Shown here: piece by piece, positions 22,373 through 36,824 of the stretch | Layout: every line of letters begins with the position of its first letter | How positions within the stretch are numbered: the stretch's first letter is position 1 | NCBI GenBank assembly: GCA_963920765.1 | Contig: OY987251.1 | Span: 64,501-128,500, forward strand | Length of the DNA stretch: 64,000 nt | Origin: Ulota crispa | Lineage: Eukaryota > Streptophyta > Bryopsida > Orthotrichales > Orthotrichaceae | Reading direction: 5' to 3' | Position numbers and translations under genes: made by a program | The notes under the pieces: generated by a model | Told to the model about the DNA's origin: nothing | Database searches by the model: none | The model's input: only the letters and a program-made list of their open reading frames with translations

Positions 22373-25300
22373 GAAAAGCTCAGTAGTTGCCTAAGCCTGC
22401 ATATGGTACATTCTTATTGCCAACGTATAAGAAAACAACTTCATACTCCAAGGATCTTTGTGTATTACAAGGATTTGTAGAATAGCGTGCTGTGTATTGG
22501 TGTATAGACACACTTAGAGCACAGACGAGCTAGAGTACTAGCCCGATCAACAAGTAAACTTTGCACATGAAGGCTATGCACAATGTGTGAGCAAGTGGAC
22601 AAAAGAGACAGAGTTGAAAATTAGCAAAGAGGCTGAGATTAGCAAAAAGTTGCAAAGATTAGCTCCTGCGTGAGTAAGCTTTTGCCGGGTAAAATTCAAA
22701 ATTGACCTGGTGATGTATAGAAACCCCCAAGCTTATACACCTGGAGGTTTAAAAAAAGAGATTTGTACAAATATACGTCAAATTAGTAAAAAAGCAAAAG
22801 TAGACAAAATTACTACTAGCTTAATTTTTTTTAATAAAAAAAGTAACTTAACTTTTGCAGTGAGGCCGGAAGGTCACTTGTCTTGCTCATGGAGTAGAAA
22901 CTATAAACTCTTGCCCTAGTTTGAAATTTGTCACTCATCAATTATTATGCGAGATGAACTATGTCATTACTCAAGTATATTACCTTCTCTATACTACAAG
23001 TTCATAGAGCAAGTATAGATAAGAACCATTATTGGTTCTTCTATGTTTTGGCATGGCATTAAAGCTGTGTTCAAGTTATACAAAGAGATAGGTTATCATC
23101 TCTGTCTATGAGAAGATACAAACTTTTAAAAATGGCAATAAAAAGCTTTCACTAGTATTCAACCACTGAATTTGTCTATAGACTATCTCCATTACTAGCA
23201 ATTGCCAGGAGTTAGGAGACTAACACTTGTATTGGAATCATGAAAAATTAATAATAATAATAATGATAAGATTTTTTTTTTTTTTTCAAGATGAAATTCA
23301 TGGATGATACCTAAAGAGAGGGAAAAGCAACCTCTCTTCAAGCTAATGAATGTTATGCTAGACTCTTCTTAATTGTTCAACTCATAAAAGAGTCTAAGAA
23401 AATAGCAAAATATATTATGGCCAAAGAATAGATTGTAGGCAAAAAATCCTCATTTTTGCAAGCTTTTGTTGTTTTGTCCATCCCTACATGAATAATTTTT
23501 GTACATGAACTAGTTCAAAGTCTTGCACAAATTTGATGAAGCACCCAATGATCAAGCTAGTTACATAATAGACAATAATTATAATTGCTTTCTAAGCACA
23601 AGTTGATGTATTTCATCTGTTGCAAGCCTAGTTTTACACCAAGGGGGCAACATCCAACATGGCACATGACATAGCTGATGGGTTATATCTTAAACTTTTC
23701 CATGGGAATATTATAATCTTTAAAATACTTGAATGTTGGAATACAAGGGAATTTTGGTGGGATCTTCAAGTTCCATGGAGATTATATGTCTCTATTTTGT
23801 GTGCAAGAGCTCAATTGTTATATCTACAAAGTTATGTTTTAAACCTCCATTTGATGTGAAAGAACACCCTTGCGTGATTGTACCATTATAAGTAATCCTT
23901 GAGTTATCATTACCCCTTGTTGTGGTTAAACTTCTTGTTTCATTATGTTAAAGTGTTTCATTATGCTTGCCTTAATCTTATTTTTCAATATGATGTATTT
24001 TGTGCTAGTGCTAAATGTTTTGAATATAGTTCATTGATTGCTTTATATTCTAGCAATTGCATTATACTGTGTCAATCAAAAATTTCACTTGTGGATGCAC
24101 CCCTATGTATCTACACATACTCAACGTTCTTTAATTTTCTTATTATTACAAGCACAAACATGTTCCAGGCTTTAAAAAAGTTTGTCTTTTAAATATTATT
24201 TATGCAATTGTCATTATTAAAAGATATTGAGTGCTTTTTCTTATTGAATTAAAAGAAGCCTTCACTATATTTTGTTTGAAGTCAAGTCCATTATCAAACT
24301 TTGTTGTGATAAAAAGTTCCATCAAGCTATGCACAAGCCTATAGAGCTAACCTTTGAGTGTTTGAACTAGAAACAATAAGTTAATTTTGAAGCAAAAGCA
24401 ACAATAAGAACTCTAGTAATATAAATTGGAATTTGATTTTGTTTTTCACCATACATATCTCATTACTTATATTGTAATTTTTGTATAATCTTTTTGGACT
24501 TTTTTGGATACAAATGCCATCCTTTTTATTGTTCAATTTTATTTCTATATATTTTCCAACTTCTATCCATTCTTGTACCCTAACAGCTTAAATGAATCTA
24601 ATCAATCCTAAATGAAGGGACTTCATAACTGCAAAAGAAGAGCAATATTTTGGCTAGCATAATATAATGGTAATTCAAGTTTATAAACAATTTGCAATGA
24701 TTCAAATTGCTAACAATTCAAGAACAAAGTTTGTGTGTTTGAAAAAGTTCTTGTTCAAGAATAATCAAGTATGAAAAAAATAAGTGATTCTTTTATGATG
24801 AAGTTTCTTACATTTGTAGAATGCGCATGGTCTAACATATTCCAAAATATGTCCATAATTTTTTTTGATAATTGAATTAAACCAATTTTTACCTAGAAAT
24901 AATTTTTAAAAATGCTAACGTGAGGTGGAACATTTAGGACTTCTATTTTTAATCAAATTATTTGCCAAACTATTAAAACATTAATAATGATAATAAAAAC
25001 ATGCTTGAGAATTAGAAAAAATCACAAAAATGAAGGAACCAGTATCTTTTCTTGTTTATTTATTTATTTATTTATCATCTTTTGAAATTATGTTTACTTA
25101 CATTTTGATTTTAAAAAATGTTTCAATATCAACATTTGATCAAATCCAACACCTAACTCAAGAGAGTTTCATCACATAAAAATCTCTTCTTGGCTTCTTT
25201 AAAAGTGTGAGATTTTCTAGATTTCCAACTGGAGTTTACTATCATGAGTTACAAAGTCCTATTAGGAATAACAATTAAATGATAATTGCTAAAGAAACAA

Positions 25301-27879
25301 TTTAGACTATAATCCAACCATCTCTAAAATCCACACACTATGATCTTCCATTGCACATACCAACATTTATCAATGGGATTTGACATCAAAAAGAAATTCT
25401 AATCTTTGAAATTGATTAAGAATCAAAAATGAAAAGTTTTCAAGAGATATTATGTATTAGCTTTATAGTTTGCAAATTACAATTCTAGTCATTTTAACTT
25501 TTTCTAAAGTGATACTCAATACTTTTGTACCTTAAGGAGAACAAATACAATTCACCTCAAGAATAAACATTTTTAGTTCAATATTTGGTTTTTGAATAAT
25601 GACTACATCAAACAAGCAAGGTTTTGATTTCATTTTCAAAAGTCCAAACAACAAGAAGTGGTCAACTTTGTTCTTTTTTGCAACCTAGTTTTACAATAGT
25701 TGCACCAATGCTTCAATACAAAAGCAAACAATTGGGTGTGATTACATTGCACACAATTTTGCCATGTTGTCATTTCAAAAACAATACTAAGCAAATATGA
25801 ACCAAATATGCATTTTACATTAGAAAATCAAAGTAGAAGCGCCAAGATGAATAAGAGGCATAGCAAAACTTATAGGATAACAATTGATTCACAATGGCTA
25901 CCATAAATAGAAACATAAAAATAGACAAACAGAACTTGGTACTTTTGTAGGCTCTTCTAAGTATTTTTCAAACTCCTCTCTAGTAATATTTGTCCTTTTA
26001 TAAGAATGCACTAGATTTTGTTTCAACTATCACCAATTTCATCCACTCAATACCAAAATCTTTTACCTACTAGATCATTACCTTAGGTCAAGAGTCTTCT
26101 CATGACATGAAATTGTTGGTGCTAGAACCTAAACTACTCATTTTCATACCACCTCTAGCAAACATCAAACACAATGTGGGCCTAAAATCCTTCCAATTAA
26201 CTTCTTTTTGCTATTAAACAAACCATGCATTGGGTAGACCATTGTGTGTCACTTCCTCTACTATAAAAAGAACACAAATAAACCTAGGTAAATTGTTTTT
26301 GCTAGCAAGTTAAATTTTCTTTCATCTCATTTTGTGGGTGAGTCAAAATTGATTATAAAAAAAGTTTGTACAACACCAAATAAAATCCAAATTGAAGTTT
26401 AGGTTCTCAACTAGTTTCTATATAAGATCCAAAATCGCTTGTTTAGCTCTATAATATAAGCCTTAAGAAAGTTGCTATGATAATCTACAAATCATATTAA
26501 ACATTACTACAAGTCACTAAAAGAGGAGTAGCCTAGAATCCACCAATTAAAAGTTAGAATAACCACTATTTTTGTTAGATCTACCATAGTATTGAAAACA
26601 TGTCTCATGCTTCACTACATGTAAAATAGGGTAGTGAATGATACCTTCATTTTAATAGTTTGTAGAAAAATATATAGTAGGAAAAATAGGATCTCCCTGA
26701 AAGTGCTTAGTATGATGAGTTTAACTATAATGATATTGTCAAAATTAGATGAAAAAAAGTACAATCTGTCCATCTTTTGGATGTAATGGATGAAAATGGG
26801 ATAGTGTTTACCTTTAATTAAACATGGATGCAAGTGAAGGATGGGTTTGTAAATAGTATAAGGCTCTAAAATAAGGTTTTGCTTTAAGTTATTGTTGCTA
26901 CTTGCGTTGCTAAGAAGCTTGCGCTTTGGATTCTATGCAGTTGTTGCCAAAGTCAATGTGTTAGAGTTAGGGATTAGTTTTCTAGTCTAATTTGCTATAT
27001 GTTTGAATTTGAGTCTTATTTGTTGCAATTTCAATTCATAATTGTATTCTTGCACTTTTAATGCTTTCAGATTTCAATGTCTTTTAATCATGGAACTTTG
27101 CAATTTGTAGAATAAATGAAGTGCCAAAAGTTTGTTCTCCAAACCATTTAGAAATAAATGTAAGTTGCTGTGAAATAAACCATAATAGCTTTTTTCATCT
27201 AAAGATAGGGAAAACAAATTACCTTAAAAAAGATAAATACCCCCTCAAAACACCCCATTTATTGCACGTGGTTACCAAGCACAACAAGGTGTGATCTCCC
27301 CAAGAAATATCCTTTATTTAAAAAACCCAAATTCTTTATTTGCCCATTTTCAAAGAATCACTTCTATCACTCCCTATGTCCCCTTTGACTTGTCCATGAC
27401 CAAGGATAACTTGGGATTGATGTCACTTTTGACAAGTTAACTAGTTGTATAATATAAAGTTAATTTTGACACTTGATGTGATCCAACTTGAATTCCAACT
27501 TCAATTTACACACATGTAACAATCCAACTTCAATATAATCTTTAAAAGATAGGCTTGTGACCGCAATTTGGTTGCATTGCAAGTGATTGTAGCATACAAA
27601 AATTGTCCACCTTGTCTTTTAAGGATTAAACAAAAAATTGATCCAACTTCAATTGATACAAGCCATACGATACAACTCTAATCTTAGCACCAAGAGTGCT
27701 ATTTGATGTTGAAATCACAAAGCACAACATGTGTTGTTGTTTGTTGTTGTTATTTGCTATTGTTTAGGAGCATTTGATTACTAAAGCATAATCCTCAAAA
27801 AAATTGCTTTTTTTTGAAAACAAAACCAATGTTTTTGAACTACTCATCCAAACTTTACTAAGATACTGCTTTTAGGTTG
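22373..27879. other. AT-rich intergenic; nothing recognised
   Basis: No domain-bearing frame. Contains an (AAT)n stretch followed by a T run near 23,250-23,290 and a (TTTA)n tract near 25,057-25,075. Short open stretches such as 23,899-24,192 look random. Confidence 0.55.
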
Positions 27880-28165
27880 CTTCAACAATTAGGTTGCCTT
27901 ACCTTGGCAAATTTACCTCATGACTCACCTTTGGCCACTTGAAGAGGCATGCAACTCTCTGTATGCTATAGTAATTCCTAATTATGTGTAAAATTTGAAC
28001 TTTCCTACTCGATAACTTTGATGCTTCTTATTGTGCCCAACCTTTGCTTGCTTCCTCCATTGTAGTGATTATTGACAAAAGTTACTATAGTATTGATCAA
28101 TATTTGAATAGTGTGAAATGTCAAAAATTAGTATGGAGCAATCTAAATGCACTATTTGGTGTACA
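27880..28165 (+). repeat. Dispersed repeat, copy 1
   Basis: Homologous in direct orientation to about 30,055-30,345. Shared landmarks in order are AATTAGGTTGCC, TTGGCCACTTG, GCATGCAA and a GAGCAA-CTAAATGCA block. No terminal repeats were found. Confidence 0.6.
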
Positions 28166-30054
28166 TAAAATTTTGTATCGGTCAACTAGGACAAATTGCA
28201 CAAAGAGGGTTTTCTTCCAACCTCATGTAATCTTTTTGGAGCCCGGCCCATTCCACCAATAAACTTACAAATGCCAAAAATTTCCAAACTTAGTGTTTCA
28301 AAGCAAATCCCTTCCACCTCGCAAAGCTTGCAACTTGTAGTGCACAAGAATTTGAATTGCTCCAACCGCACTATGCTTATTGCCCCACTACACCTGCCCC
28401 TGTTGCACCATTTTTTTAGAGCCTGCGCTAGCTGGGGTGGTGGAATCACTACTTGCTGTGCAAACTCAAGTGTGGGTCTTGCTCTGAAAATGGAGATCAT
28501 CAAAACAATTTTGTATAGTTATTTAGGTTACTACCAAGCTTATATGTTTCTTGCCATCTTGGTTTCCTTGTTGTGCCATTTTTTGTCAAAAATGCTAACT
28601 CTCTTGCTTAGTTTTTAGAGTTTTACCATTTTTGCAAAATTTGGTTGGATTTGAGTGGTTTAGCCACCATATTTGCTCAATTTCAATCCACCTAGTTCTT
28701 TCTTAAATTGGCATACAATGCAATCTTTGTCTTGGAATTTGCAGTTTAAGTTTTTGAATTCTTTTGAAAAAATGCAACAACATTCATAGAAGTTTTGTTG
28801 GTCTTCTACAAAGTGTTTTGAGAAATTTGTGTGGCTAAATTTTTTGTGTTGTGATTTAGTTAGTTTCTCTTTCTAGTGTAATTGACCTTGCACCCTCCTC
28901 TACATTGTCTTCACTGAGCTATGTGTAATTCATTTTTGATGAAATGCTTTGTTTTTTTGGGTCATGGGGTTAATTGAAGCTATCTTGAAATTCACGCACG
29001 TGTATAATTGGAGAGTATATACATTTCACTTTTCTTAGGGCAAAACCTCCATGTTTGTCTAGAATTGGTAAACACAAATTTTGTGTTTTTGCATTTTTCA
29101 ATTTTGGGGTTAGATGGAAGTTCACTCTTCAAATCAAGATGTGTTTGAAATGGTCAAGCTTGTAATATAGTAGAACCTTTCTAATTCAGTACCTTGCATA
29201 GGTCATAGTATCTCTTGGTCCCAACTTCATGATCCATAATCAAAATCAAACTCCTAGTTCTAGTTGCATGCAATTAGATAGGTTCTACTATACTATCTTA
29301 CTACAATTGATAGCAGTATTGTGTGTAATGTTCCTCTAAATATGTTCCTCTAGATTTACAGCCAAACGCATTGTTTCTTTGTTTCTTAAATTTTTTCTAT
29401 GGTACCGTGCTCATATGGTGCATGACAATTAACCAACAACTCCCAGATTTAAATGATCAGTTTACCTCTTTGTCAAAAGGAAAGCTATCAAAAATTTGAG
29501 ATCACTAGGATCAAATTTATATTTTTCTTTTTTTACTAGTAGATTTGCTTTTAAGTTACAGGTAGATGTGTATATTTCTTGTTGGTTAATAATTGTTGGT
29601 TATAAGTGTTATGCACTATACTTTATTTCAATTTTACACATGTCTATTGTTACCTAGTTTTTGAAATTGTGGTTGTTTTCAAAAGGTGGATGACAGGTGG
29701 AGGTGTAGAAGGGAATTCAAATGCTTGAGGATGTTGAATTGATTTTGATGCGTATGTTCTCAAATGGTTTATTAGAGCAAAGATTACATTTATATGCAAC
29801 ATCTATGGCATTGCACTTGGATTTACATGATTCTTGCCCTTCAATTGCAAAAGAAAAACACATGCATGGGATGCATGGTGTCCTCTACTTCACTTAACTC
29901 CCCTCTTTAATCATTATTTTTTTATTTTCTTTTGTTTGTGATTGATCATTTGCTGGCCGTGTGAAAACATCAATGAAAGCATCAGTGCAATGCATTCTTT
30001 TGTTATTTCTTGCATTCTGTAGTAATCCTATGCTATACTCAAAAAATCTAAACT
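28166..30054. other. No gene seen
   Basis: 28,190-28,500 is somewhat richer in GC and open on both strands, but neither translation shows a known domain. The rest is AT-rich. Confidence 0.45.
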
Positions 30055-30345
30055 AAATATTGCAATTAGGTTGCCTAAACTATTAAGTTGCATTCTCCTA
30101 GAAAGTTACCTAATGACTCATTACTTGGCCACTTGGAGGCGCATGCAAGTGATGTAGTTCTCTAAATATTAGGATTTCAAATGATTACATAGCTAGTTTT
30201 TTTTGCAACTTTTTTATTGTTGCCAAGCCTTTTAAAATTGGTTGAGACAAAATTTAATAAAAAAATCATCATGATAATAATAAATATTTATATAGTGTAA
30301 AATATCAATAAATTATTGTAGAGCAACCTAAATGCAATATTCAAT
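30055..30345 (+). repeat. Dispersed repeat, copy 2
   Basis: Diverged second copy of 27,880-28,165 in the same orientation, with several indels. A short unmatched AT-rich insert lies in its middle. Confidence 0.6.
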
Positions 30346-30890
30346 GTGGATCAATCATTTTGATTCTCTCAAATCCAACTTAATCCTTAAACATCTAATA
30401 AAGCCTTTTGCAATCAATACAATACAAGGTGTTTTTTTGTGTGTTTGGAATGGATCCACCTTTTTACTATATTTGAGATCAACAAAGAAGTTGGAATATA
30501 AATCAATGCGATTTTAATGAGTTATTTTAGATTCCAAAATAAAACTCTTGTTGGTAGTAAATGTCAATTATACAACAACATATCCACTATCCCTATGGGA
30601 TGTTTAAGGACTAATATAGAAAAAGTTTAACCTCTTTTTTCCATCTCAAATTTTCTTTGTTTGTCGTAGAAATTATGCCACTGATTGGTTGTTTCAACCC
30701 CAACCATGAACACATCCTCACACCTCCCTTGCATAAGCTCAAGTTTTGCAATCTTTTCTCATGTTTATTTTAGCTAAAAAATCATATGCTGACTTGCTGT
30801 ATAATACATAGGAAGAAAGCAAAGGAGATCTATATGGAATAAAAGAATGGTTAAACAAGATCCAAGTTTAGAAAGCTAGTGATCATTCTA

Positions 30891-31277
30891 AGGTAGGACC
30901 ACCCATTTCCAAACAGAGATCCAAATCCAACCCTATAAGGTGTGTTGTTTCCAACCAGCCTATTTCCAAGCCTTGGAATGGGAACTTCTTCCTTTTCAAT
31001 GTATAGATAAATGAAGTCATGACATGTGTCCCAAAAGAAATTAGGAAGTAGTCGTTTAGCTATGATTGGAATTAGGAGAGTCTAGGAATTATTTGTGGGT
31101 CCAAAATACTTTTTGCACTCCAAAAGATGTATACAACTCAGTTTTGCTTAAAAAATCTTAAAGAAAATTGTGTTGCAATATTTCACAGAAGTCATCAAAG
31201 AATAATTTGCGCCGCATTGTTGCTTTAATGTGTTGTCCTCCAAGAACTTAAATGATTTGGAATGGGTGGTCCTACCT
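30891..31277. mobile_element. MITE, copy A (TA-flanked)
   Basis: 387 bp with terminal inverted repeats AGGTAGGACCACCCATT on both ends, flanked by TA (30889-30890 and 31278-31279). No coding capacity. The TA duplication fits the Tc1/mariner (Stowaway-like) class, though the terminal sequence is not the classical Stowaway one. Confidence 0.8.
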
Positions 31278-31897
31278 TATATGCTAAAAGTATAAAGCAA
31301 GGTTTTTTTTTGGTTTTTAAGAAGTGCCAAAGTGGGGATTTAAAATATTATAGTGGTGCTTTAAATTTCAACATTCATCCACATATTGGATAGAAAATAT
31401 CACATTATTGGTAGCACGTATTACATGTCTATAATCTAATTTTCATCCACAATTTGGCAATATCATCTAAGTTTTTGGCATTTTATTGACATTTTTTAGC
31501 CAAACTATTTTTTTTGGGTGCAATTTGGCTTTAGAAAGCCAAAAAAAGCCTTGGTAAAAAGGGGCATGCTAACAAGAGTGAAAAGGTTCATGTCTATTTG
31601 TGGTAAGAATGGGTTTGTTTTCTTATTTTGTTTTGATGTTGGTTGTTTAATTTTGTTTGGCATCAGTGGTTGTTTAGGAGGGTATGTGCAGCCACCACCT
31701 ACTACCACATTGCTAGAGCAGGTAGATAGACCATCCAAAAGAAGGTCCAACCAAGGGCTTTGGGATCAGCCTACTCTTGGTCTCAATTCTTGCGGGCTTT
31801 GGAGTTTTTTAATGTTCCTCTAGAAAATCAGCTCATCTAGTCTTAACAATGACAATTTCCCTTTTGAAAACCATGGTAATTGACTCTTCACCCTTGG
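31278..31897. other. No gene seen between MITEs A and B
   Basis: The overlapping open stretches at 31,505-31,823 on both strands have no recognisable domain. Confidence 0.45.
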
Positions 31898-31899
31898 TA

Positions 31900-32299
31900 A
31901 GGTGGAAGCACCCATTGCCAACAATGCCTCACATCCAACATGTAGGGTGTGCTATTTCTACCATGAGCAAGAGTAGGTGCTTTGGAATGCATTCTTTTGT
32001 CCTTTGCAAAGTTGGGACTACTTAAGTCATGCCATGTGTCCCAAAGTGAAGTAACAAGTAATGAGCTGAAAATGGTTTGGCTATTGGTGGAATTGCATGC
32101 ATTTAGACATTGGCCATGAGTCTAGAACACTTTTTGACTCCCATAATTCACAATAATTTTAGTTTTGCACATAAAATTATGAAAGTTTTGCAATCTCAAC
32201 ATTTCTTATCTTCCTACATGGAAAAAATATTTATCTCCTCAAACTCTTTGCAAGTTGTTGCAGAACCTCTTTAGTTATTGGGTATGGGTGCTTCCACCT
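31900..32299. mobile_element. MITE, copy B (TA-flanked)
   Basis: 400 bp with inverted ends AGGTGGAAGCACCCAT, flanked by TA (31898-31899 and 32300-32301). It shares internal blocks with copy A (TCCCAAA-GAA, TTTGGCTAT, CACTTTTTG-CTCC) and is closely related to copy C at 57.6 kb. Confidence 0.85.
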
Positions 32300-34370
32300 T
32301 ATCTCTGCTAATTTTGCAAAAGTCTATTCATCTAGAAAAGTGAAAATTTGACAAACACAAAAAGCTCATGAAAAATGGGAGTCAACAAAATTTAGTTTAA
32401 AAAATATAGTGCAATCCTTTTTTTGCAAACACAATATCTTCTTACTTTTGTAGAGTGTCTATGATGAATATAGAATACAACATTTACATATTGTGGACTT
32501 AATTTTCTTTAACATCAAAATTTCAAATTCCATTTTTCATGAAATAGTCATTACATAGTCATACTCATTATCTTGGGAAAAAACGCTTTCCCAAAATGGA
32601 TTTTGGGATACTAACTTTTGCATTTGCAAGAATATTTTGGTGACTTGAAGTGAGTTTTTTTGATAATTCTTTCAAAATATTTTGTCATTGATGTAAAGTC
32701 TTGAAGAAATCATCATAAAATAAACTCAAAATCACCTAAAAACTCTTAAAAATGAAAAATTCATATGTCCCCAAAATTAGGGTTCTTCTTCAAATTCACT
32801 AATATTGCACTTCAACTTATAAATTGAAATTCATGTTCGAGAGCATTTCAAAATCTAGGGATGCAATGATAATGTCACCTTTTGTAAGAGAAACATTTGG
32901 ATAGTGTCAAGGTCCCAATTTCTTTTTTGTGTTCTAGACCTAATTAGATGGAGTGTGTGCTTATGGTCAATGCTTGGATACGGTCAACATTATATTCTAG
33001 CATGATGCATTGACCTCATCCAAGCCTCAATTTATTAGTGCCCGCTTTTGTGCTTCTTCATGTTTGTTTGCTAAAACGTGCAAGGGGTTGGTGGTAAGTG
33101 CTTGGGTTATAACAACATTAGTCCATTGGCACAAACAAAGACAAGAATGGACTAGCCTTCAATAGCCTCAACCTCAACAATTGTGAGAACTTGTTTTGAG
33201 GTACTTGATTTTTTTGCCCACATGCCTAAAAAAGCCTCACAATTCTTAATAATATTATTACCAAAATTAGTATACCCGTGTGTCCTATGGACACATTTGG
33301 GGAGAAGGGCATTTGTGTTTGTCATCCACAATAAATCTTATACAAAGCTTAGGATGCTTACCTCAAGTGGTATACTCAAATTTAATGTTAGATTCAAATC
33401 AATTTGACTCTTAATCTCCCTCTCCACCCCTTTTGTAGTTGGAAAAAGATTGATTGGGTTCCACCAAAGATGTCCTTTCACACCCAATGCCCATGCTCAT
33501 CACTTTGCCCCTTGGCCCTTGGCTAATCACAAATTTTTCAATTTGCCCCTTGAATACCATATTCACTAGAATAGGAGATTGGTAACCTCTCAAAATAATA
33601 CCATGTATTTCTACACCCTTAAAACAAAAATCAACTTAAAGATTTTCAAGCTCATATTTTAATGTCATTGACCATTACTTGCAATTTTCATTAAAATGAG
33701 AGTTGAAAAAGTTTGAATGCTTGTACAAGCTATTGGCTGATGTAACAATATTGAATTTTATGTAAATGAGTATTTTATGTATTGTTGGTTGCCAAGTTAT
33801 GAACTTGGTAGTTGGTTAGAAGAAGTTTTTTATGTCATTTTGGTGGTCTGGGCTTAGTTCCTATTGAACTTGTATGAGAGTATGTAATATACATAACTTG
33901 GTGCTGTTCAATGAGCTATGCAAGCAAAAAAGTTGTAACAATCAACCAGCCCTATTCCCAAAATTGTGACAAGTGCTTTTTGCACTAACAAAATAAAATG
34001 TGGTCTTATCCACTACAAGTTTTTACTTCACTGTGATCAATTTAGAAGTCACATTTGTACAATCAATAAAGTGAAAAGTAATGTAAATAGTTGTAATAAA
34101 TAAATATAAGATTAAAAAAAAAATGTATTATTAGCATACGTGAAACCATTTGCTTTCCATAGCAAATCTTCATTGGATTGGTATTTTCTTTTATAAATCT
34201 ATAAAATCAAATCACGGCACACTAATCTATGTTATTTATAACATGACGCGCTATACAAAATTTCTTGAACCTTTGCTAAAACAGTTCTATGCAAAACACA
34301 GAATACAAACTATATAGAGAAACTTCTAACATTCCAAGGAAACCTCTTTGATCCTTGCATCTCAGTCACA
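32300..34370. other. AT-rich intergenic
   Basis: No gene recognised. A 60-codon minus stretch at 33,411-33,593 lies in somewhat GC-richer DNA but has no identifiable domain. Confidence 0.5.
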
Positions 34371-34379
34371 ATTATATGA

Positions 34380-36817
34380 AGCCAAGCTATCATTTATAAC
34401 ATCAATTTGTGCAAACGGAATGTTGAGGAAACATTTAATAGTGCCTTTTTTAACTTTAGAGTTCCACATAGTCATGAGAGTGCTTGTTTCTTCCCAAATC
34501 GGTTCTAGAGTCTCATCCACTCTCTAATGCAATCTTTTGACAAAGTCCCATCCAGTATAGCACTCTTGAATATTGACATCTTGTGTGGTTGGACAAAATT
34601 ACTAAATGAACACAAAATTAGGGTGCTCTGGGTAACTAAAAAGATTTGACAGAGCTTGGGCAATCTAAACTAGTTTTCTATCACCCTCTGCTAGGCAAAT
34701 TGCAAGAAAGTAGCCTTCATGAATAGCATGTGCCACTTGAAATGATTGCTATGGGCAATTACATAGTGTATTGCAAAGGTTTCATCTTCAACAACTTCTT
34801 CATAAATCTCACCCTCTTCAACAAACCGGTCTTCAATTGATGCTTCTAATCAAGTAGAGGGCCAAAATCCATCACTTGACAAAATAGACACTTCAATTGG
34901 CTCTTGCAAGGTAGCTTTTACTTCATGCCTATAAAACAATGGATGCTTGTGCCAACGCCAATACTCCCTGCTACTATCTTCATTGCACAATGCTTTCCAG
35001 TAATTGATGAATCCCAACAACCTTTTCAAAATTTATTCCACGCTACACACTTGAAGGTGGGCAGTGAGCATTAGCACACCGCACGGCCATAGGTTTGTCT
35101 TTTAGATTCCTCTTGCCACAATTTTATTCCTACACTTTCTTGTGGTAGCCAATGTTTGTCAATGCAATACTTCTTGTATTTCATGACTAGACATCTTGAG
35201 TAATCTAAGAAAAATATGAACTGTTGTGCCTTGATATGGCCTACAAGTGCATAATCCCCTTCCAATAAATGACCATCAATGAATGTTTTGAAATTTGGCA
35301 CTTCTTCAATGAGATGCAGAATTGTTGGCATAGAATTGTCATCCATGAATGACTTCATGAGAGATGGAATATTTAAGAAATTGTCATTTTTTAATTGCAT
35401 GCTCTATTTCCCAAACAAAGCATCCATGTCGCCATGTGTGTGACCAACCAACACAAAGTTGACATATATTTCACAAAAGATTCTCTTAGCAACATGAAAG
35501 GACCAAATAACATCACAAATCTATTTATGTTGTGAGCGGTAATGTTGTCCATTTGAACATTTAAAATTGGAGGTAAAGGTGTGGCAAGAACAAGAGTTGC
35601 TGGAGCTAGGCGTAGTGAAGTTGTGCACATGTCATTGCCTTCTAATACAGCTTGGAACAAAGTAGCAAAGCTAGATCCTACAAATAACTTTTTGAAAGAA
35701 TACTTTGAGGCCATTTCAAGATCTTGCAAAAGTTTTGCAAACGATCCCACAATATAATTTGAGTTGTGAGTGAAGATGTCAAGACTATTATGTGCATAGC
35801 GCACATAGCTGTGTCCATGTGCAATCATACTTGTCACAAACATTGGCAACTTAAGGGGCCCACCAAGTTGCTTGTTCTTGTGGAGGAATACTAGAGAAGT
35901 TGTTTTTGCATGATCCATTTTATCATGCATGGTTGTTAACACCTCGTGTGGAAAAACAATAGACTAGTATCTATTTGAATAAAATTGGTCACAATGTGAT
36001 TGAGCTATAGCCAAATGCATCTCTAATGCCCTTGTCCATTTTGGTTTGTGTGGAACACTACTGGTCCTTTAAAGAGATTGCAAATTATTGCACTTTGAGC
36101 ATCGAGAAAAATTATCCCCTAGTTTCTTTGCACTAAGTTTCGGGAAGTGTTTCTTCTTAATCTTGCTGATATTAGAAGCAAAAATTTGTTCCAATCTAAA
36201 CATGGCGTTCACTGTGTTACTCTCAATGATGGTCTCATTCCATTTGAATATTGACGGCACAACCTTAAATACCACTTTGTCACCAGAAAATAGTGTACAA
36301 GTTTTATGTGGCATATGGTTTGCGGACTTGTTGAGCATGCACTACAGTGGTGCAGTGGCTTGCAAGATATGCTTCCTAATCTTGTGCAATCCCGTATTGC
36401 CATGTGGCTGAGGAAATTTTCATTCTTGGCATATGCTTGGAACTAGTGAAATGTTGACTTTGAGACCCATGAAATGAACCTCCATGTTGATAGGCAATCA
36501 TCAATGCCTTGAATAGAAACCACCCTCTTTCCTTGAGAATTGTGGTGGACCTAGCGGTGCACATCTAACTTAATGTAACTCCAAAACTTGAAACTTGTCT
36601 TGGTTGACATTTGCTATTAGAATACTCGGATCTTTTTCCCTAGAAATGATTGAACACAATTGCTGGAGCAACAAACTTTGCTAGAAACAAGATTGATTGA
36701 TTTTGGGGAGAATAGTGTTGTGGCTTTCACACAAAACAATGTAGCCAATATCATCCTTGTCATGTCACATCTAGACATCAAGATGTCCAACCAAATGTTA
36801 GGATTCACACCCAGCAT
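34380..36817 (-). pseudogene. DUF7869-like transposon-type pseudogene
   Basis: Minus-strand pieces line up as one broken protein: about 36,817-36,376 (N-terminal), 36,338-36,069 (KKHFPKLSAKKLGDNFSRC, then KCNNLQSL), 35,942-35,391 and 35,400-35,071 (overlapping, one frameshift). The piece NVQMDNITAHNINRF followed about 25 residues later by LVTHMATWMLCLG matches the family pattern of a QLDN-x-DNKNR block and a VGHTHDDIDALFGRWS block. The acidic and histidine residues of the second block are mostly lost. Next come LMKSFMDD and HLIEEVPNFKTFIDGHL. Further degenerate homology extends left to about 34,380. The family is found in repetitive plant genes; its activity is unknown to me. The domain identification is from memory. 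Confidence 0.55.
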
Positions 36818-36824
36818 CCGTCAG

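Noticed and set aside
28186-28618. Open frames on both strands near 28.2-28.6 kb as a gene
   Set aside because: Neither translation shows a motif, no splice context joins them to neighbours, and both strands are equally open.
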